A stretch of DNA of 13,045 nt from Cyanobacteria bacterium UBA8803 (GCA_003505715.1 DNXU01000486.1:31038-44082); one strand, 5' to 3'. Counted from the first letter of the stretch, positions 1 to 7,021 are shown. The notes: generated by a model not told the origin, from the sequence alone. Numbers and translations are program-made.

Positions 1-1177
1 AGGCACTGGCTCCCAAACCAAAGGAGGTCGAATTAGCTTTGGCGATCGCTGCATCAATATCCGGCACCCGGAACAGTAGGGCCACTGGGCCAAAGAATTC
101 TTCGTTATCTGCCGGAGTTCCCGGCGGCAAGTGGCTCAAGATCGTGGGTGGATAGAAGTTACCGGGGTGATCGGATAGGGGTTTGCCGCCCGTAAGGACT
201 TTCGCTCCTTGTTCGATGCAAGCTTGCACGAGCTGATCTAAGTCTTGGAGAATGCCAGGAGTGGCTAGTGGCCCTACGTCAGTATTCTCATCCATCGGAT
301 CACCGATTTTCAAAGCTTGAAACTTCTCAACAAAGCGGCGCTCAAACTCATCGGCAATGGCATCGACGACAATGAAGCGTTTCGCGGCAATACAAGATTG
401 ACCGTTATTAAGCATCCGGGCAGTAACCCCTGTAGCAACTGCTGCTTCTATATCGGCACTATCCAGGACAATAAAAGGATCGCTACCCCCTAGTTCCAAA
501 ACCGTTTTTTTAATTTCATACCCTGCCGTTGCTGCTAAACTGGCTCCAGCCGCTTCGCTACCTGTTAAGGTAGCCGCTTTGACTCGCGGATCGCTCACAA
601 TGGATTTAACTTGGTCAGCGCCAACGAGTAAGGTTTGAAAAACTCCTTCTGGAAATCCAGCTTCATTGAGGATTTCTGCGATCGCCAAAGCGCATTGCGG
701 CACATTAGAGGCATGTTTCAATAGACCGACATTACCAGCCATCAGCGCTGGTGCGGCAAAGCGAAATACCTGCCAGAATGGGAAGTTCCAGGGCATAACT
801 GCCAGAATAATCCCCAGAGGCTGGTAACGGATAAAACTTTTGCTGGCATCGGTGGAGACAGGTACATCCGCCAGAAACTCAGCCGCCTGTTCGGCATAGT
901 AGCGGCACACCCAGGCACATTTTTCAGCTTCGGCGATCGCACTTTTGATGGGTTTCCCCATTTCCAGCGTCATGATCTTGCCGAAACGTACCTTATCCCG
1001 CTCTAAAATATCAGCCGCAGCATTTAACCATGTCCCTCGTTGCGCGAACGAGGTATTACGGTATTGCTCAAATGCCTGTTGCGCCAGTGCTAGCTTTGCT
1101 GCAATCGACTCGCTACTGAGTGGTTCAAATGTTTTCAGCGTTTCCCCAGTGGCTGGATTAATTGTTGCGATCGCCAT
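1..1177 (-). CDS. gabD: NAD(P)-dependent succinate-semialdehyde dehydrogenase, 3' end beyond the window
   Basis: Aldehyde dehydrogenase superfamily, cytosolic, oxidising succinic semialdehyde to succinate. In cyanobacteria this enzyme works with 2-oxoglutarate decarboxylase to close the TCA cycle. The 392 codons present are open throughout and cover about 85% of a usual ~455-residue protein. The N-terminus MAIATINPATGE is typical. MPWNFPFWQ holds the oxyanion Asn (N131), ELGGSDPFIV the general base (E228), and NNGQSCIAAKR the nucleophile (C262); EEFFGPV follows near residue 360. The start at 1177 is favoured because AGGGAGG lies just upstream and homologues begin with this peptide. The substrate is inferred from similarity to cyanobacterial enzymes annotated this way; a related short aldehyde dehydrogenase of other specificity cannot be excluded. 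Several HIP1 sites lie inside it, so it is probably resident chromosome flanking the accessory region. Confidence 0.88.
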   Translation of the reverse strand, partial: MAIATINPATGETLKTFEPLSSESIAAKLALAQQAFEQYRNTSFAQRGTWLNAAADILERDKVRFGKIMTLEMGKPIKSAIAEAEKCAWVCRYYAEQAAEFLADVPVSTDASKSFIRYQPLGIILAVMPWNFPFWQVFRFAAPALMAGNVGLLKHASNVPQCALAIAEILNEAGFPEGVFQTLLVGADQVKSIVSDPRVKAATLTGSEAAGASLAATAGYEIKKTVLELGGSDPFIVLDSADIEAAVATGVTARMLNNGQSCIAAKRFIVVDAIADEFERRFVEKFQALKIGDPMDENTDVGPLATPGILQDLDQLVQACIEQGAKVLTGGKPLSDHPGNFYPPTILSHLPPGTPADNEEFFGPVALLFRVPDIDAAIAKANSTSFGLGASA

Positions 1178-1722
1178 AGCCTCCCTCTTTAACCCCCAAT
1201 TTATCCGGGGCTAGCAGTGCTATTACTCAGTCTACTGCTACTGTTCTCCTTAAAGGGTAGATACTATAGATTGCTTTACACATTGGGTGCAAAAGGGAAT
1301 TTTACTGTATATTACTTGACAGTTGAGGTAAAAAATATTTTTGTATTTGTTAACTTATTTTAAGTTTCAGCAGCTAGCCATGACGAGGAGTATATTTTTG
1401 ACTGCAATTGAAGACAGCTCAGCAGAGTTAACTGATCAGGATTTACAGGGCACGGTTATATCGTTCTTCTACCCTCACCCCAAGGACCCCCTCTATTGTT
1501 GAAATCTCCAACAATGAAGCCGTCTCCTGAAATTGTTTTGAGATACTCCAGTAATAACGATTTCCTCCCGACAGCGGATATGAGGGGTTGAGATGTACTA
1601 CTAATATAGTACAAAATCACGACCTGAACTTCAGCAAAACTATGAAACCGCAGAGAGACAGAGATTTCGCCGTTCAGTGACTTATGGTTTTGTTAGAAAT
1701 CAAGGCATTCAGATTTTAGAAA
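1178..1722. other. Intergenic stretch between the dehydrogenase and the methyltransferase
   Basis: No convincing gene. The first ~150 bases are the leader and promoter zone of the minus-strand dehydrogenase. Small palindromes occur at 1495-1515 (ATTGTTG / CAACAAT, 7-nt loop) and 1595-1612 (GTACTA / TAGTAC, 6-nt loop). Neither has a T-run, so neither is a clear terminator. A plus-strand frame, open from about 1605 to 1762, reads into the antisense of the methyltransferase end and has no recognisable start; it may be a remnant or chance. I see no tRNA or other structured RNA. Confidence 0.6.
1380..1502 (+). CDS. Doubtful 40-residue peptide resembling a RiPP leader
   Basis: A short frame from ATG to TGA. 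It begins MTRSIFLTAIEDSSAEL and continues TDQDLQGTV, then ends in a short Pro/Cys-containing tail. The acidic, Leu-rich stretch ELTDQDLQ is reminiscent of the end of double-glycine leader peptides of cyanobacterial bacteriocin-type precursors (ELS/TDxxLxxVAGG), but the Gly-Gly is missing. There is no clear ribosome binding site, and no maturation enzyme or transporter lies nearby. It could equally be chance, since it sits in a 545-bp gene-free stretch. Confidence 0.15.
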   Translation: MTRSIFLTAIEDSSAELTDQDLQGTVISFFYPHPKDPLYC

Positions 1723-2904
1723 TTAGTGATGGAGAACTAAGGTGTTTTCTTGAAGTGATTTAGCTAAAGGGTTTAAAATATTTTCAGCAATCCAAACAAT
1801 AACAGGCACGCAAACAGCATCACCAAAGCCAGTCAAAGCTTGATTGACTTGAGATGGAATCGGATAATCATCCGGAACACCTTGCAATCTTGCATATTCA
1901 CGAGGTGTCATCAGTCGCATTTTTATAGTTCCTTGCCCAGCTCTAACTAGCATTTGCCGACTGCTACCACCTTTAGCAGTTCTTAGACAACCTGCAAGAC
2001 CATCTTTCCTAAGTTCTGCTCTTTGCCTACCTTCGCGAACCCGCCTATACATTGGGCAGTAAGAGTAAAGCAGTACATCCTGTAACCCTTTAACATAAGC
2101 GAGATTAACAGATGACATCATATTCAAATGACGTTTTACCTCATCCTCATGCCACCAGCGATCATCGTTGTCCGGGATGTTTTCTACAACAAGACTTAAG
2201 TCAAATTCTATTTTGTCAGGTAGTGATGGAATTTCCCAAAAATGCCAGTGTAGATCAAGATTAGCGACAACTACCTTTTCTAAGGCTTTTGTTTTAAGTG
2301 AGGAAGAACGTTTTGAAAAAATGAAGATATCCTGATTCAGATTGGGTGCTTGTACCCCAACCACAAATATTCTTAGTCTGCTTTGGGGCACAAAATGAGA
2401 TGCATCAATTGCAAAGACATCACAGGCATAACCTAGACGATTCAGTTCTTGAATTGTAATTCGGAAATCCTGTCCATGATTTGATGTGAGCCAACCAACT
2501 ACATTTTCAAGCATCACAAGCTTAGGCTTATTGACTTGACGGTCAAGAATTTGGGTGAAGCCCCAAAAAGCACTGGAGTGTTGACCACTAATACCTCCTA
2601 AATTGCCTGCTAAAGATAAATCAATACAAGGAAATGACGCTGTTGCAAGTAGAGTGTTAGGGATATCAGCAGGACAAATAGAAAAAATATCCTGAACTTT
2701 GTAATGTTCGCTTGCATCCTTAAAGTGAGCAGAGTACATCTCGAACTTACTATATGACCAGTCATTCGAGAAGACAACTTTCCACCCTGCTTGCTCTAGC
2801 CCTAATCTAACTAAACCAATTCCTGCAAAGTACTCTGCATAGGTCAATTTACCATAGGGATTAATCCACTCATTTACATTAGCTAAAACCTTGTTTTTCA
2901 CCAT
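1723..2904 (-). CDS. DNA (cytosine-5-)-methyltransferase, third gene of a PARIS-like operon
   Basis: Transfers methyl from S-adenosylmethionine to C5 of cytosine in DNA. All core motifs of the family appear in order in 393 residues: motif I YFAGIGLVRLGLEQAGW (25-41), motif IV SFPCIDLSLAG with catalytic C93, motif VI ENV (133-135), motif VIII QSRLR (174-178). A target-recognition region of ~110 residues follows, then motif IX TPREYARLQGVPDD (333-346) and motif X near 354-368 (NQALTGFGDAVCVPV). ATG 2904 is chosen because it is 4 nt after the stop of the upstream gene and leaves a normal N-terminus. The same frame is open to 3087, but that extension overlaps the upstream gene by ~180 nt and has no homology I recognise. 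No restriction endonuclease is visible next to it, so it is either solitary or works with the two genes upstream. The motif variant FPCIDLS, rather than FPCQPFS, is typical of a subset of island-borne enzymes. Specificity cannot be read from sequence. Confidence 0.93.
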   Translation of the reverse strand: MVKNKVLANVNEWINPYGKLTYAEYFAGIGLVRLGLEQAGWKVVFSNDWSYSKFEMYSAHFKDASEHYKVQDIFSICPADIPNTLLATASFPCIDLSLAGNLGGISGQHSSAFWGFTQILDRQVNKPKLVMLENVVGWLTSNHGQDFRITIQELNRLGYACDVFAIDASHFVPQSRLRIFVVGVQAPNLNQDIFIFSKRSSSLKTKALEKVVVANLDLHWHFWEIPSLPDKIEFDLSLVVENIPDNDDRWWHEDEVKRHLNMMSSVNLAYVKGLQDVLLYSYCPMYRRVREGRQRAELRKDGLAGCLRTAKGGSSRQMLVRAGQGTIKMRLMTPREYARLQGVPDDYPIPSQVNQALTGFGDAVCVPVIVWIAENILNPLAKSLQENTLVLHH

Positions 2905-2908
2905 AAAA

Positions 2909-3775
2909 CTACATGTTACTTCGCAAAACTCTAAAGGGCTGATTGCTACTTTCCCATAAGCGAACAGACAAGTATATCTGCGTCTTATAAAAATACGTTT
3001 CCTCATAAGCAAGCCGTAAATTGCGTTCAAGGCTATTTGGCTCAACATCGGATGCTCTGGCGGAACCAATTGCCCTACGTAAACCAAGAGACAATATTTC
3101 CACTAGGTCATGCCCACAACACACTTGCCAAGGATCGTGACTATCATTTCTTTGGATTGTTAGTCGTTGTTGTAAATCTTCACTTTTCAACATAAAAGCT
3201 TGAGATTTATTTTTCACTTCTTGGATAAGTTTTGCTTCATCAATTTGCAGTGTTTGATCGTCAATAAATCTGCTGAATACGATTCCATCAAAGGTCAAGT
3301 TTAGTGCCTCAAGTTGAGAAATCCAAAGAAGATATGCAATAGGTATTCCGGCTTCAAGTAATGCTGTTCTAACATCTCGACCAAACCTGGCAATTTTTTC
3401 CTCTGAACCGCACTCAGCAATCACTTTATCAAGAGCAGGGGAGTTAAGCAACATCGTTTCTAGGTCATGAGTATCTGTACGAAGCAGGTTAGGGCTACTA
3501 TGCGAAGAAACTTCGAGATGATCAAAATCTGCATCAACAATAGCTAAGACTCCTTGAAAATCGGAATTTTCCAAGATGTTTAAAACTGCAACAATCCTCA
3601 ATTTGCTAGATGGTTTGCCTGAAATACTAATTAATTTGCACACCAACTTGTCAACAAAGCGCTCATAGAAAGTTTTGTCTGAGCTACCCTCAACTAAGAG
3701 AAATGTACCAGAGAAGGTACTACGTTGCAGCCGAATTGCGTTAGCATCGCGGTCAACTGAAAGGTATTCCCTCAT
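2909..3775 (-). CDS. ariB: DUF4435 TOPRIM-like effector, AriB-like
   Basis: 288 residues with the hallmarks of DUF4435. FLLVEGSSDKTFYERF (25-40) carries the TOPRIM-type acidic residue E29. AIVDADFDHL (78-87) carries the D-x-D pair. RTDTHDLETML (99-109) is the family's signature block, and CCGHDLVEILSLGLR (219-233) is its C-terminal motif. In E. coli PARIS, AriB is held inactive by the ATPase AriA, released when a phage anti-restriction protein such as Ocr is sensed, and then cuts host tRNA. That role here is inferred from family and neighbourhood. The start at 3775 is chosen because it forms an ATGA overlap with the stop of the ATPase gene, with GAAGGGA upstream. A start at 3811 would extend it by 12 residues into the ATPase frame. 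The alternative is the related AbiL/RloB-type effector. Confidence 0.8.
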   Translation of the reverse strand: MREYLSVDRDANAIRLQRSTFSGTFLLVEGSSDKTFYERFVDKLVCKLISISGKPSSKLRIVAVLNILENSDFQGVLAIVDADFDHLEVSSHSSPNLLRTDTHDLETMLLNSPALDKVIAECGSEEKIARFGRDVRTALLEAGIPIAYLLWISQLEALNLTFDGIVFSRFIDDQTLQIDEAKLIQEVKNKSQAFMLKSEDLQQRLTIQRNDSHDPWQVCCGHDLVEILSLGLRRAIGSARASDVEPNSLERNLRLAYEETYFYKTQIYLSVRLWESSNQPFRVLRSNM

Positions 3776-5151
3776 TTTTTTGATCCCTTCAGTTCTACAG
3801 TCAGATCCCAACGATCTTGGATGATATCAGGAGAATGAGTAGCCATCAAAACATCTAAATCTGCGAGTTTGGTAATTTCTTGCAAGTCCTTTAAAAATTG
3901 AGCTTGCCACCCTACATGAAGTGATAGTTCAGGTTCATCAATTAATACTAGAGAATTAGGTTTAACCTTAAACAGTAATTCATACAAGAGAACCAACTCA
4001 TGTTGTTCACCAGATGACAAGTCAGTTGGAGAAAGACTCTCTCGATTTGAGGAAGGGGGACGATAAATTGTCTTAAAAACAAATCCCTTCTCCTTGTTAA
4101 AACTCATCTCCTTGTAGGAATAAGAAAATTTATTATTAACAATTCTCCTTAAAAGCTCAATTTTGCTGGCAATTTCATTAAAGACACTAAGTTTCCTCTC
4201 TACATCTTTAACATACACTGACAAAATATTCTTAGTGCTTTCATCTATAAACTGCGGTTGAATTTGAAAATCTGAATTTTCGTCCTTATCTAATAAACCT
4301 ACTTCTATCAGGCGAGAACGGGTTTGTTCAAGTTCATTTAGTTGATGACGAAGTTGTTCATCAGTTACCTCAGAAGATGGTTGCTGTTGTACTACCCTTA
4401 CAGGAAATGTCCGATCAAGAGACTGAGAGGTAGTACCGTACTCAGAAAGTTTAGATTGAATGAGTTTGGCAATCTCTTCAGAGTAAGCAGATACCGTTGG
4501 TAACATTGAAGGTGTTCCAGAGTACAATCTTGAAGAACGACTGGGAACAACGTTTAATAGCCGTTGAGATTCGATTAAACGAACATGAATATCGTTCTTC
4601 AAGTTTTCTAGCCACTCAGGTTCTTCCCGTAATTTCGCTTTCGAGGGGAGAACATCCTCAAATCGATCGATAACATCATTTAGCGAAAGTGTTTCACCTG
4701 TGGAAATATATCGCCACATTTTAGATCCTACTCGGCGAATTTCAGGTATTATATCATCTAAGATTTCGACGGGAAAATCAAGATCTGGAGGACTCTTAGT
4801 TGCTCTTAAAGAGAAAGAAACTTTCTCATGCCCTACTTCATAAAAATTAAAGCTTATATGTTCTTTTTTCTTTGCTTTTTCTGGAGTTTCGGAGGTCTTA
4901 AAGACCTCAACACTATTGCCATTATCAAAATCGACTCGGAATTTAGTAAACGGAATAGTCCTAAATACTGAATACCGCGACTCGAAGAAACCATTGAGCA
5001 TTCTCAGCATTGCTGTTTTGCCAAACCCATTAGAACCATGAATGATTGTAATTCTCTCATTCATGTTTAATGGAATTACATGGTCAAAAATTCCAAACAG
5101 ACCAATAACAGAGATTTGCTGAATTTGCATAGTTTTCGATTCCACAGCCAT
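3772..5151 (-). CDS. ariA: ABC-type AAA ATPase, AriA-like sensor of a PARIS-like system
   Basis: 459 residues with a split SMC/ABC-like ATPase. Walker A GSNGFGKTA (39-47, K45) is close to the N-terminus. A long central region, rich in Leu, Glu and Lys, resembles a helical or coiled-coil insertion (about 165-340). Signature LSSGEQHELVLL is at 378-389, Walker B LVLIDEPELSLH at 401-412 and H-loop ATHSPDII at 437-444. The order, length and immediate DUF4435 partner match AriA of PARIS, where the ATPase assembles into a scaffold that binds and restrains AriB. The start at 5151 has AGGA five bases upstream; a second ATG at 5130 would also keep Walker A intact. The gene opens the operon, and a possible -10 (TACAAT on the minus strand) lies at 5168-5173. 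No HIP1 site occurs in it. AbiL/RloA-type ATPases are the closest alternative. Confidence 0.8.
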   Translation of the reverse strand: MAVESKTMQIQQISVIGLFGIFDHVIPLNMNERITIIHGSNGFGKTAMLRMLNGFFESRYSVFRTIPFTKFRVDFDNGNSVEVFKTSETPEKAKKKEHISFNFYEVGHEKVSFSLRATKSPPDLDFPVEILDDIIPEIRRVGSKMWRYISTGETLSLNDVIDRFEDVLPSKAKLREEPEWLENLKNDIHVRLIESQRLLNVVPSRSSRLYSGTPSMLPTVSAYSEEIAKLIQSKLSEYGTTSQSLDRTFPVRVVQQQPSSEVTDEQLRHQLNELEQTRSRLIEVGLLDKDENSDFQIQPQFIDESTKNILSVYVKDVERKLSVFNEIASKIELLRRIVNNKFSYSYKEMSFNKEKGFVFKTIYRPPSSNRESLSPTDLSSGEQHELVLLYELLFKVKPNSLVLIDEPELSLHVGWQAQFLKDLQEITKLADLDVLMATHSPDIIQDRWDLTVELKGSKK

Positions 5152-5253
5152 AGGCTTCCTAGCTTTAATTGTAATCCTTACCAGTCCAAGAAACGTTTCA
5201 GCCTAGACAGCAGCAAACTAAAATAGATAAAAAGAGTTGGTGGGAGACGGCTG

Positions 5254-5469
5254 ATGACGTTACAAGAAATACAAAATCAGGCATTGCAGTTGCCTATTGG
5301 TGATCGCCGACGTTTAGTGCAGTCATTGTTGAGTTCAATTCAACAGGAGACGCTAGTGCTGAACCCTCAAACCACAAACGTGAATTATTTGACAGGTCTT
5401 GATTCCTGGACTCAAAGCCTCATTGGTGTAGTTCAGCTAGGAAGCAGAGGCGATCGCATTATCGCTTGA
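5254..5469 (+). CDS. Truncated cyanobacterial antitoxin-type protein
   Basis: 71 residues beginning MTLQEIQNQALQLPIGDRRR, then LVQSLLSSIQ. This is a helical N-terminus common to small cyanobacterial antitoxin-like proteins that precede PIN toxins. The segment LDSWTQSLIGVVQLG looks like the middle of that family. The last eight residues (SRGDRIIA) are an out-of-frame reading of toxin DNA, so the natural C-terminus is missing. The start at 5254 has GGGAG eight bases upstream, and a weak -35/-10 (TTTCAG, 17 nt, TAAAAT) lies at 5196-5224, divergent from the defence operon. The family call is from memory of similar proteins. Biochemical function is unknown, and after the deletion it is probably not a working antitoxin. 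Confidence 0.6.
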   Translation: MTLQEIQNQALQLPIGDRRRLVQSLLSSIQQETLVLNPQTTNVNYLTGLDSWTQSLIGVVQLGSRGDRIIA

Positions 5470-5710
5470 GCGGGCTTCAGAAGCTCTGTTATTGGATGAG
5501 AAGAAAGCGAGACAAGTTGCACGACGCATGAATTTACCGATACTTGGTACATTGGGTATCTTAATTTGGGCGAAACGGCAAGGAGTGATTGTTAACTTAC
5601 GAGAACAGCTTGATGCCTTGCGAACTGTGGCTAAATTTCGTTTGAGTCAGCAGGTTTATATGGTTGTTCTTCCCCTGCTGGTAACAGAAGGCGTGAAATC
5701 AAGTATTTAG
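5441..5710 (+). pseudogene. DUF3368 PIN-domain toxin, C-terminal half only
   Basis: Reading from 5441 in the frame of the 5710 stop gives EAEAIALSLERASEALLLDE, then KKARQVARRMNLPILGTLG and IWAKRQGVI. This is the C-terminal half of a DUF3368 PIN-like ribonuclease toxin (family pattern GEAEAIALA...LLLDE...GTLG...AKRxGLI). The N-terminal half with the first catalytic Asp is absent. The frame meets a stop (TAG 5438-5440) just upstream and is continuous with the preceding antitoxin only through a frame change at about 5440. A deletion that joined the middle of the antitoxin gene to the middle of its toxin gene explains both truncations. TTG at 5492 could start a 72-residue peptide, but it would lack a catalytic core. 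Confidence 0.7.
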
Positions 5711-5800
5711 AGGACTTTTAAAGGAACTAGAAGCTGGTGGGTAGGCATCATACCTATCAGTCTTTTGGCGAGGTAATATAGACTTAGCTGTTCCAAGGTT

Positions 5801-6181
5801 ATGGCTATGACTTCGCATTCTAATGGGCAAGCAGCTATCATTCGTACAGAGAGGGGACTGACAATTTCAGGAACCCGTATTACTTTGTATGACGTGATGG
5901 ACTATGTGACAGAGCAGTATCCACCAAAGTTCATTCGTGCCATGCTCAGCCTCACAGATGAACAGGTTAATTCCGCTCTATCTTACATTGATGCCCATCG
6001 TGCTGAGGTTGAAGCAGAGTATCAAGTTGTTCTCAAGGAAGCCGAGGAACTACGACAATATTATGAGGAGCAGAATCGTACTCTCGTTGCTCACATTGCT
6101 GCAAAACCCCCTAGACCCGGTACGGAAGCGATTCGGGCAAAACTCCGGGCAGAACGGGCTAAACTTGAATCAAAGGCATGA
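5801..6181 (+). CDS. DUF433 antitoxin-type protein
   Basis: 126 residues. The DUF433 helix-turn-helix-like core is TERGLTISGTRITLYDVMDY (16-35) followed by a helix with PPKFIRAMLSLTDEQVNSAL. A long charged C-terminal helix (about 60-126, rich in Glu, Arg and Lys) follows. DUF433 proteins are the antitoxin partners of DUF5615 PIN-like toxins and are thought to bind DNA and the toxin. The stop overlaps the next start as ATGA (6178-6181), so the two genes are translationally coupled. Two start codons are possible, 5801 and 5807; AAGG lies close upstream. The gene itself looks intact. Confidence 0.75.
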   Translation: MAMTSHSNGQAAIIRTERGLTISGTRITLYDVMDYVTEQYPPKFIRAMLSLTDEQVNSALSYIDAHRAEVEAEYQVVLKEAEELRQYYEEQNRTLVAHIAAKPPRPGTEAIRAKLRAERAKLESKA

Positions 6182-6387
6182 ATGTTCTGGTTGATCATAA
6201 TTTACGTGGACATTCTGTTGTCTTAGCAGGTAGCCTTGCTGCTAGTGGCTGGCTTGAGTTAGTTTATATTCGCTTTGTCCTGTTTGAAGAGATAGGGTTG
6301 GAAGTCAATAGTAGCGATCGCGTGGTTTGGCAGTGTGCCCACTACGGATTTGCACCCTATCTCCTGGTAGACCAACCACAGGTTTAA
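6178..6387 (+). pseudogene. DUF5615 PIN-like toxin, cut short by a lepB-fragment repeat
   Basis: Begins MNVLVDHNLRGHSVVLAG with the early Asp (D6) typical of DUF5615 toxins, and runs as a recognisable family member through SSDRVVWQ at about residue 52. From ~6333 the DNA is antisense lepB sequence (copy A), and the remaining 17 residues (from about HYGFAPYLLV) are a chance reading of it. Full-length relatives continue for about 50 more residues with the second catalytic region, so the toxin should be inactive. It is coupled to the DUF433 gene upstream by an ATGA overlap. Loss of the toxin with retention of the antitoxin is the harmless decay route for such pairs. Confidence 0.7.
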
Positions 6388-6538
6388 TCAGGTCGTCATG
6401 CAGGTTTTGTGCTTCCAATTCAGGAGGGGCTTTGAATACTACCAAATCGTTTCGTTGAGGGGGGTGGAAGTGGTAACTGAGTTTCTCAACCAGTAGGCGA
6501 TATGAACAGCGATCGCTTGTGTGCCGTCCAGTGCGATC
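6333..6538 (-). pseudogene. lepB: lepB (signal peptidase I) fragment, copy A
   Basis: The minus strand encodes YRLLVEKLSYHFHPPQRND, then LVVFKAPPELEAQNL and DDLIKPVVGLPGD, which is the central part of a type I signal peptidase. The Lys of the Ser/Lys dyad is present (IKP here, IKR in copy B). The Ser-containing N-terminus with its membrane anchor and the C-terminal GDN box are absent. The fragment follows the truncated DUF5615 gene head-on. Its right boundary, at CAGTGCGATC, is shared with the other copies. A 136-codon minus-strand frame (6305-6715) passes through it, but its remainder matches nothing I know. Confidence 0.75.
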
Positions 6539-6565
6539 TGCGCTTCGCAGCAGCGCTTCGCTATC
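6539..6565. repeat. 27-bp palindromic small dispersed repeat, copy 1
   Basis: The insert TGCGCTTCGCAG-CAGCGCTTCGCTATC interrupts a HIP1-type site (GCGATC / GCAAG). The same 27 bases sit at the equivalent point of lepB copy C, while copy B has the uninterrupted site. TGCG and CGCA arms around TTC give a short hairpin, and CGCTTCG occurs twice. It resembles the very small mobile repeats described in filamentous cyanobacteria. Confidence 0.7.
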
Positions 6566-6907
6566 GCAAGACTGTAGGTCAACATGTTGAAGATTTTTGT
6601 ATGAAATGCCTTCGCGGTTTATCTGGTGTTGCCCTTGTATCTTTTCTAAGTGTTCACTCGAAGGTTGCGATGAGCAAAGTGCCTGAGCAAGTGCGTTCCC
6701 CGCAACAGTTCCCAATTATTCTGCCAATAAATTCGTGGGAACGCACCAGGATTGTGGGACGTTAAGCAAGTGCAATCGCAGTCTAACAACGCCCATACAC
6801 ACCGACGGCTGGAGAATGTTGGCTTGATGCAGAGGGTATCTGCGGCGGGTGATGGGCACCGTAAAACAGACCCTGAAGTGCGATTCGTTGTTGCCGAATC
6901 ACGGTAA
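6566..6907. other. Non-coding stretch with inverted repeats between copy A and the intron fragment
   Basis: No supported gene. It contains a perfect 10-bp inverted repeat (GTGCGTTCCC at 6691-6700, GGGAACGCAC at 6737-6746). The intervening bases can pair further through AATTATT / AATAAATT. A GTCTAAC box at 6783-6789 follows GTTAAGC (6761-6767). From 6790, GCCCAT and CACCG have imperfect partners in CGGGTG and ATGGGC near 6852, a possible degraded attC-like fold. GATTCG / CGAATC around 6881-6900 forms another small hairpin just before the reverse-transcriptase remnant. Confidence 0.45.
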
Positions 6908-7021
6908 TTAGCCCGTAAATATAGAGCCTATAAAAGCAACGTGCGGCAAGTAACTCAACTTAACGCTGGAAAAAAAAAGGCAGGGGTCGATGGTAAGGCT
7001 TCTCTCTCATTTGAGGAAATA
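6908..7021 (+). pseudogene. Group II intron reverse transcriptase, N-terminal fragment
   Basis: Thirty-eight codons in one frame, between stops at 6905 and 7022, read NVRQVTQLNAGKKKAGVDG, then KASLSFEE. This is the conserved RT-0 region of group II intron-encoded proteins (family pattern VRRVTQxNxGKxTAGVDG). Nothing of the RT catalytic core, X domain or endonuclease remains, and the DNA to the right belongs to an unrelated gene. GTGCG at 6877-6881 resembles a group II 5' end but lies too close to the reading frame for an intact intron. It is a relic of an intron insertion and deletion. Confidence 0.7.

Noticed and set aside
742..942. 66-codon minus-strand frame
   Set aside because: It lies inside the dehydrogenase gene on the same strand in another frame; the dehydrogenase frame carries all family motifs.
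945..1214. 89-codon plus-strand frame
   Set aside because: Antisense to the 5' end of the dehydrogenase; no family resemblance.
1316..1341. TTGACA with a downstream AT-rich box as a plus-strand promoter
   Set aside because: The best -10 candidates have spacers of 14 or 19 nt and no convincing gene follows.
1605..1762. Plus-strand frame reading into the antisense of the methyltransferase end
   Set aside because: No start codon or binding site and no recognised homology; the last part is antisense of a real gene.
2905..3087. N-terminal extension of the methyltransferase to 3087
   Set aside because: It overlaps the DUF4435 gene by ~180 nt, matches nothing, and the start at 2904 gives the normal family N-terminus.
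5937..6194. 85-codon plus-strand frame inside the DUF433 gene
   Set aside because: Shadow frame; the DUF433 frame has domain motifs and the ATGA overlap.
6305..6715. 136-codon minus-strand frame as a real gene
   Set aside because: Its only recognisable part is the truncated lepB fragment, and the rest crosses the 27-bp repeat and non-coding DNA.
6502..6765. 87-codon plus-strand frame
   Set aside because: Begins in antisense lepB, crosses a dispersed repeat and ends in an inverted repeat; no homology.
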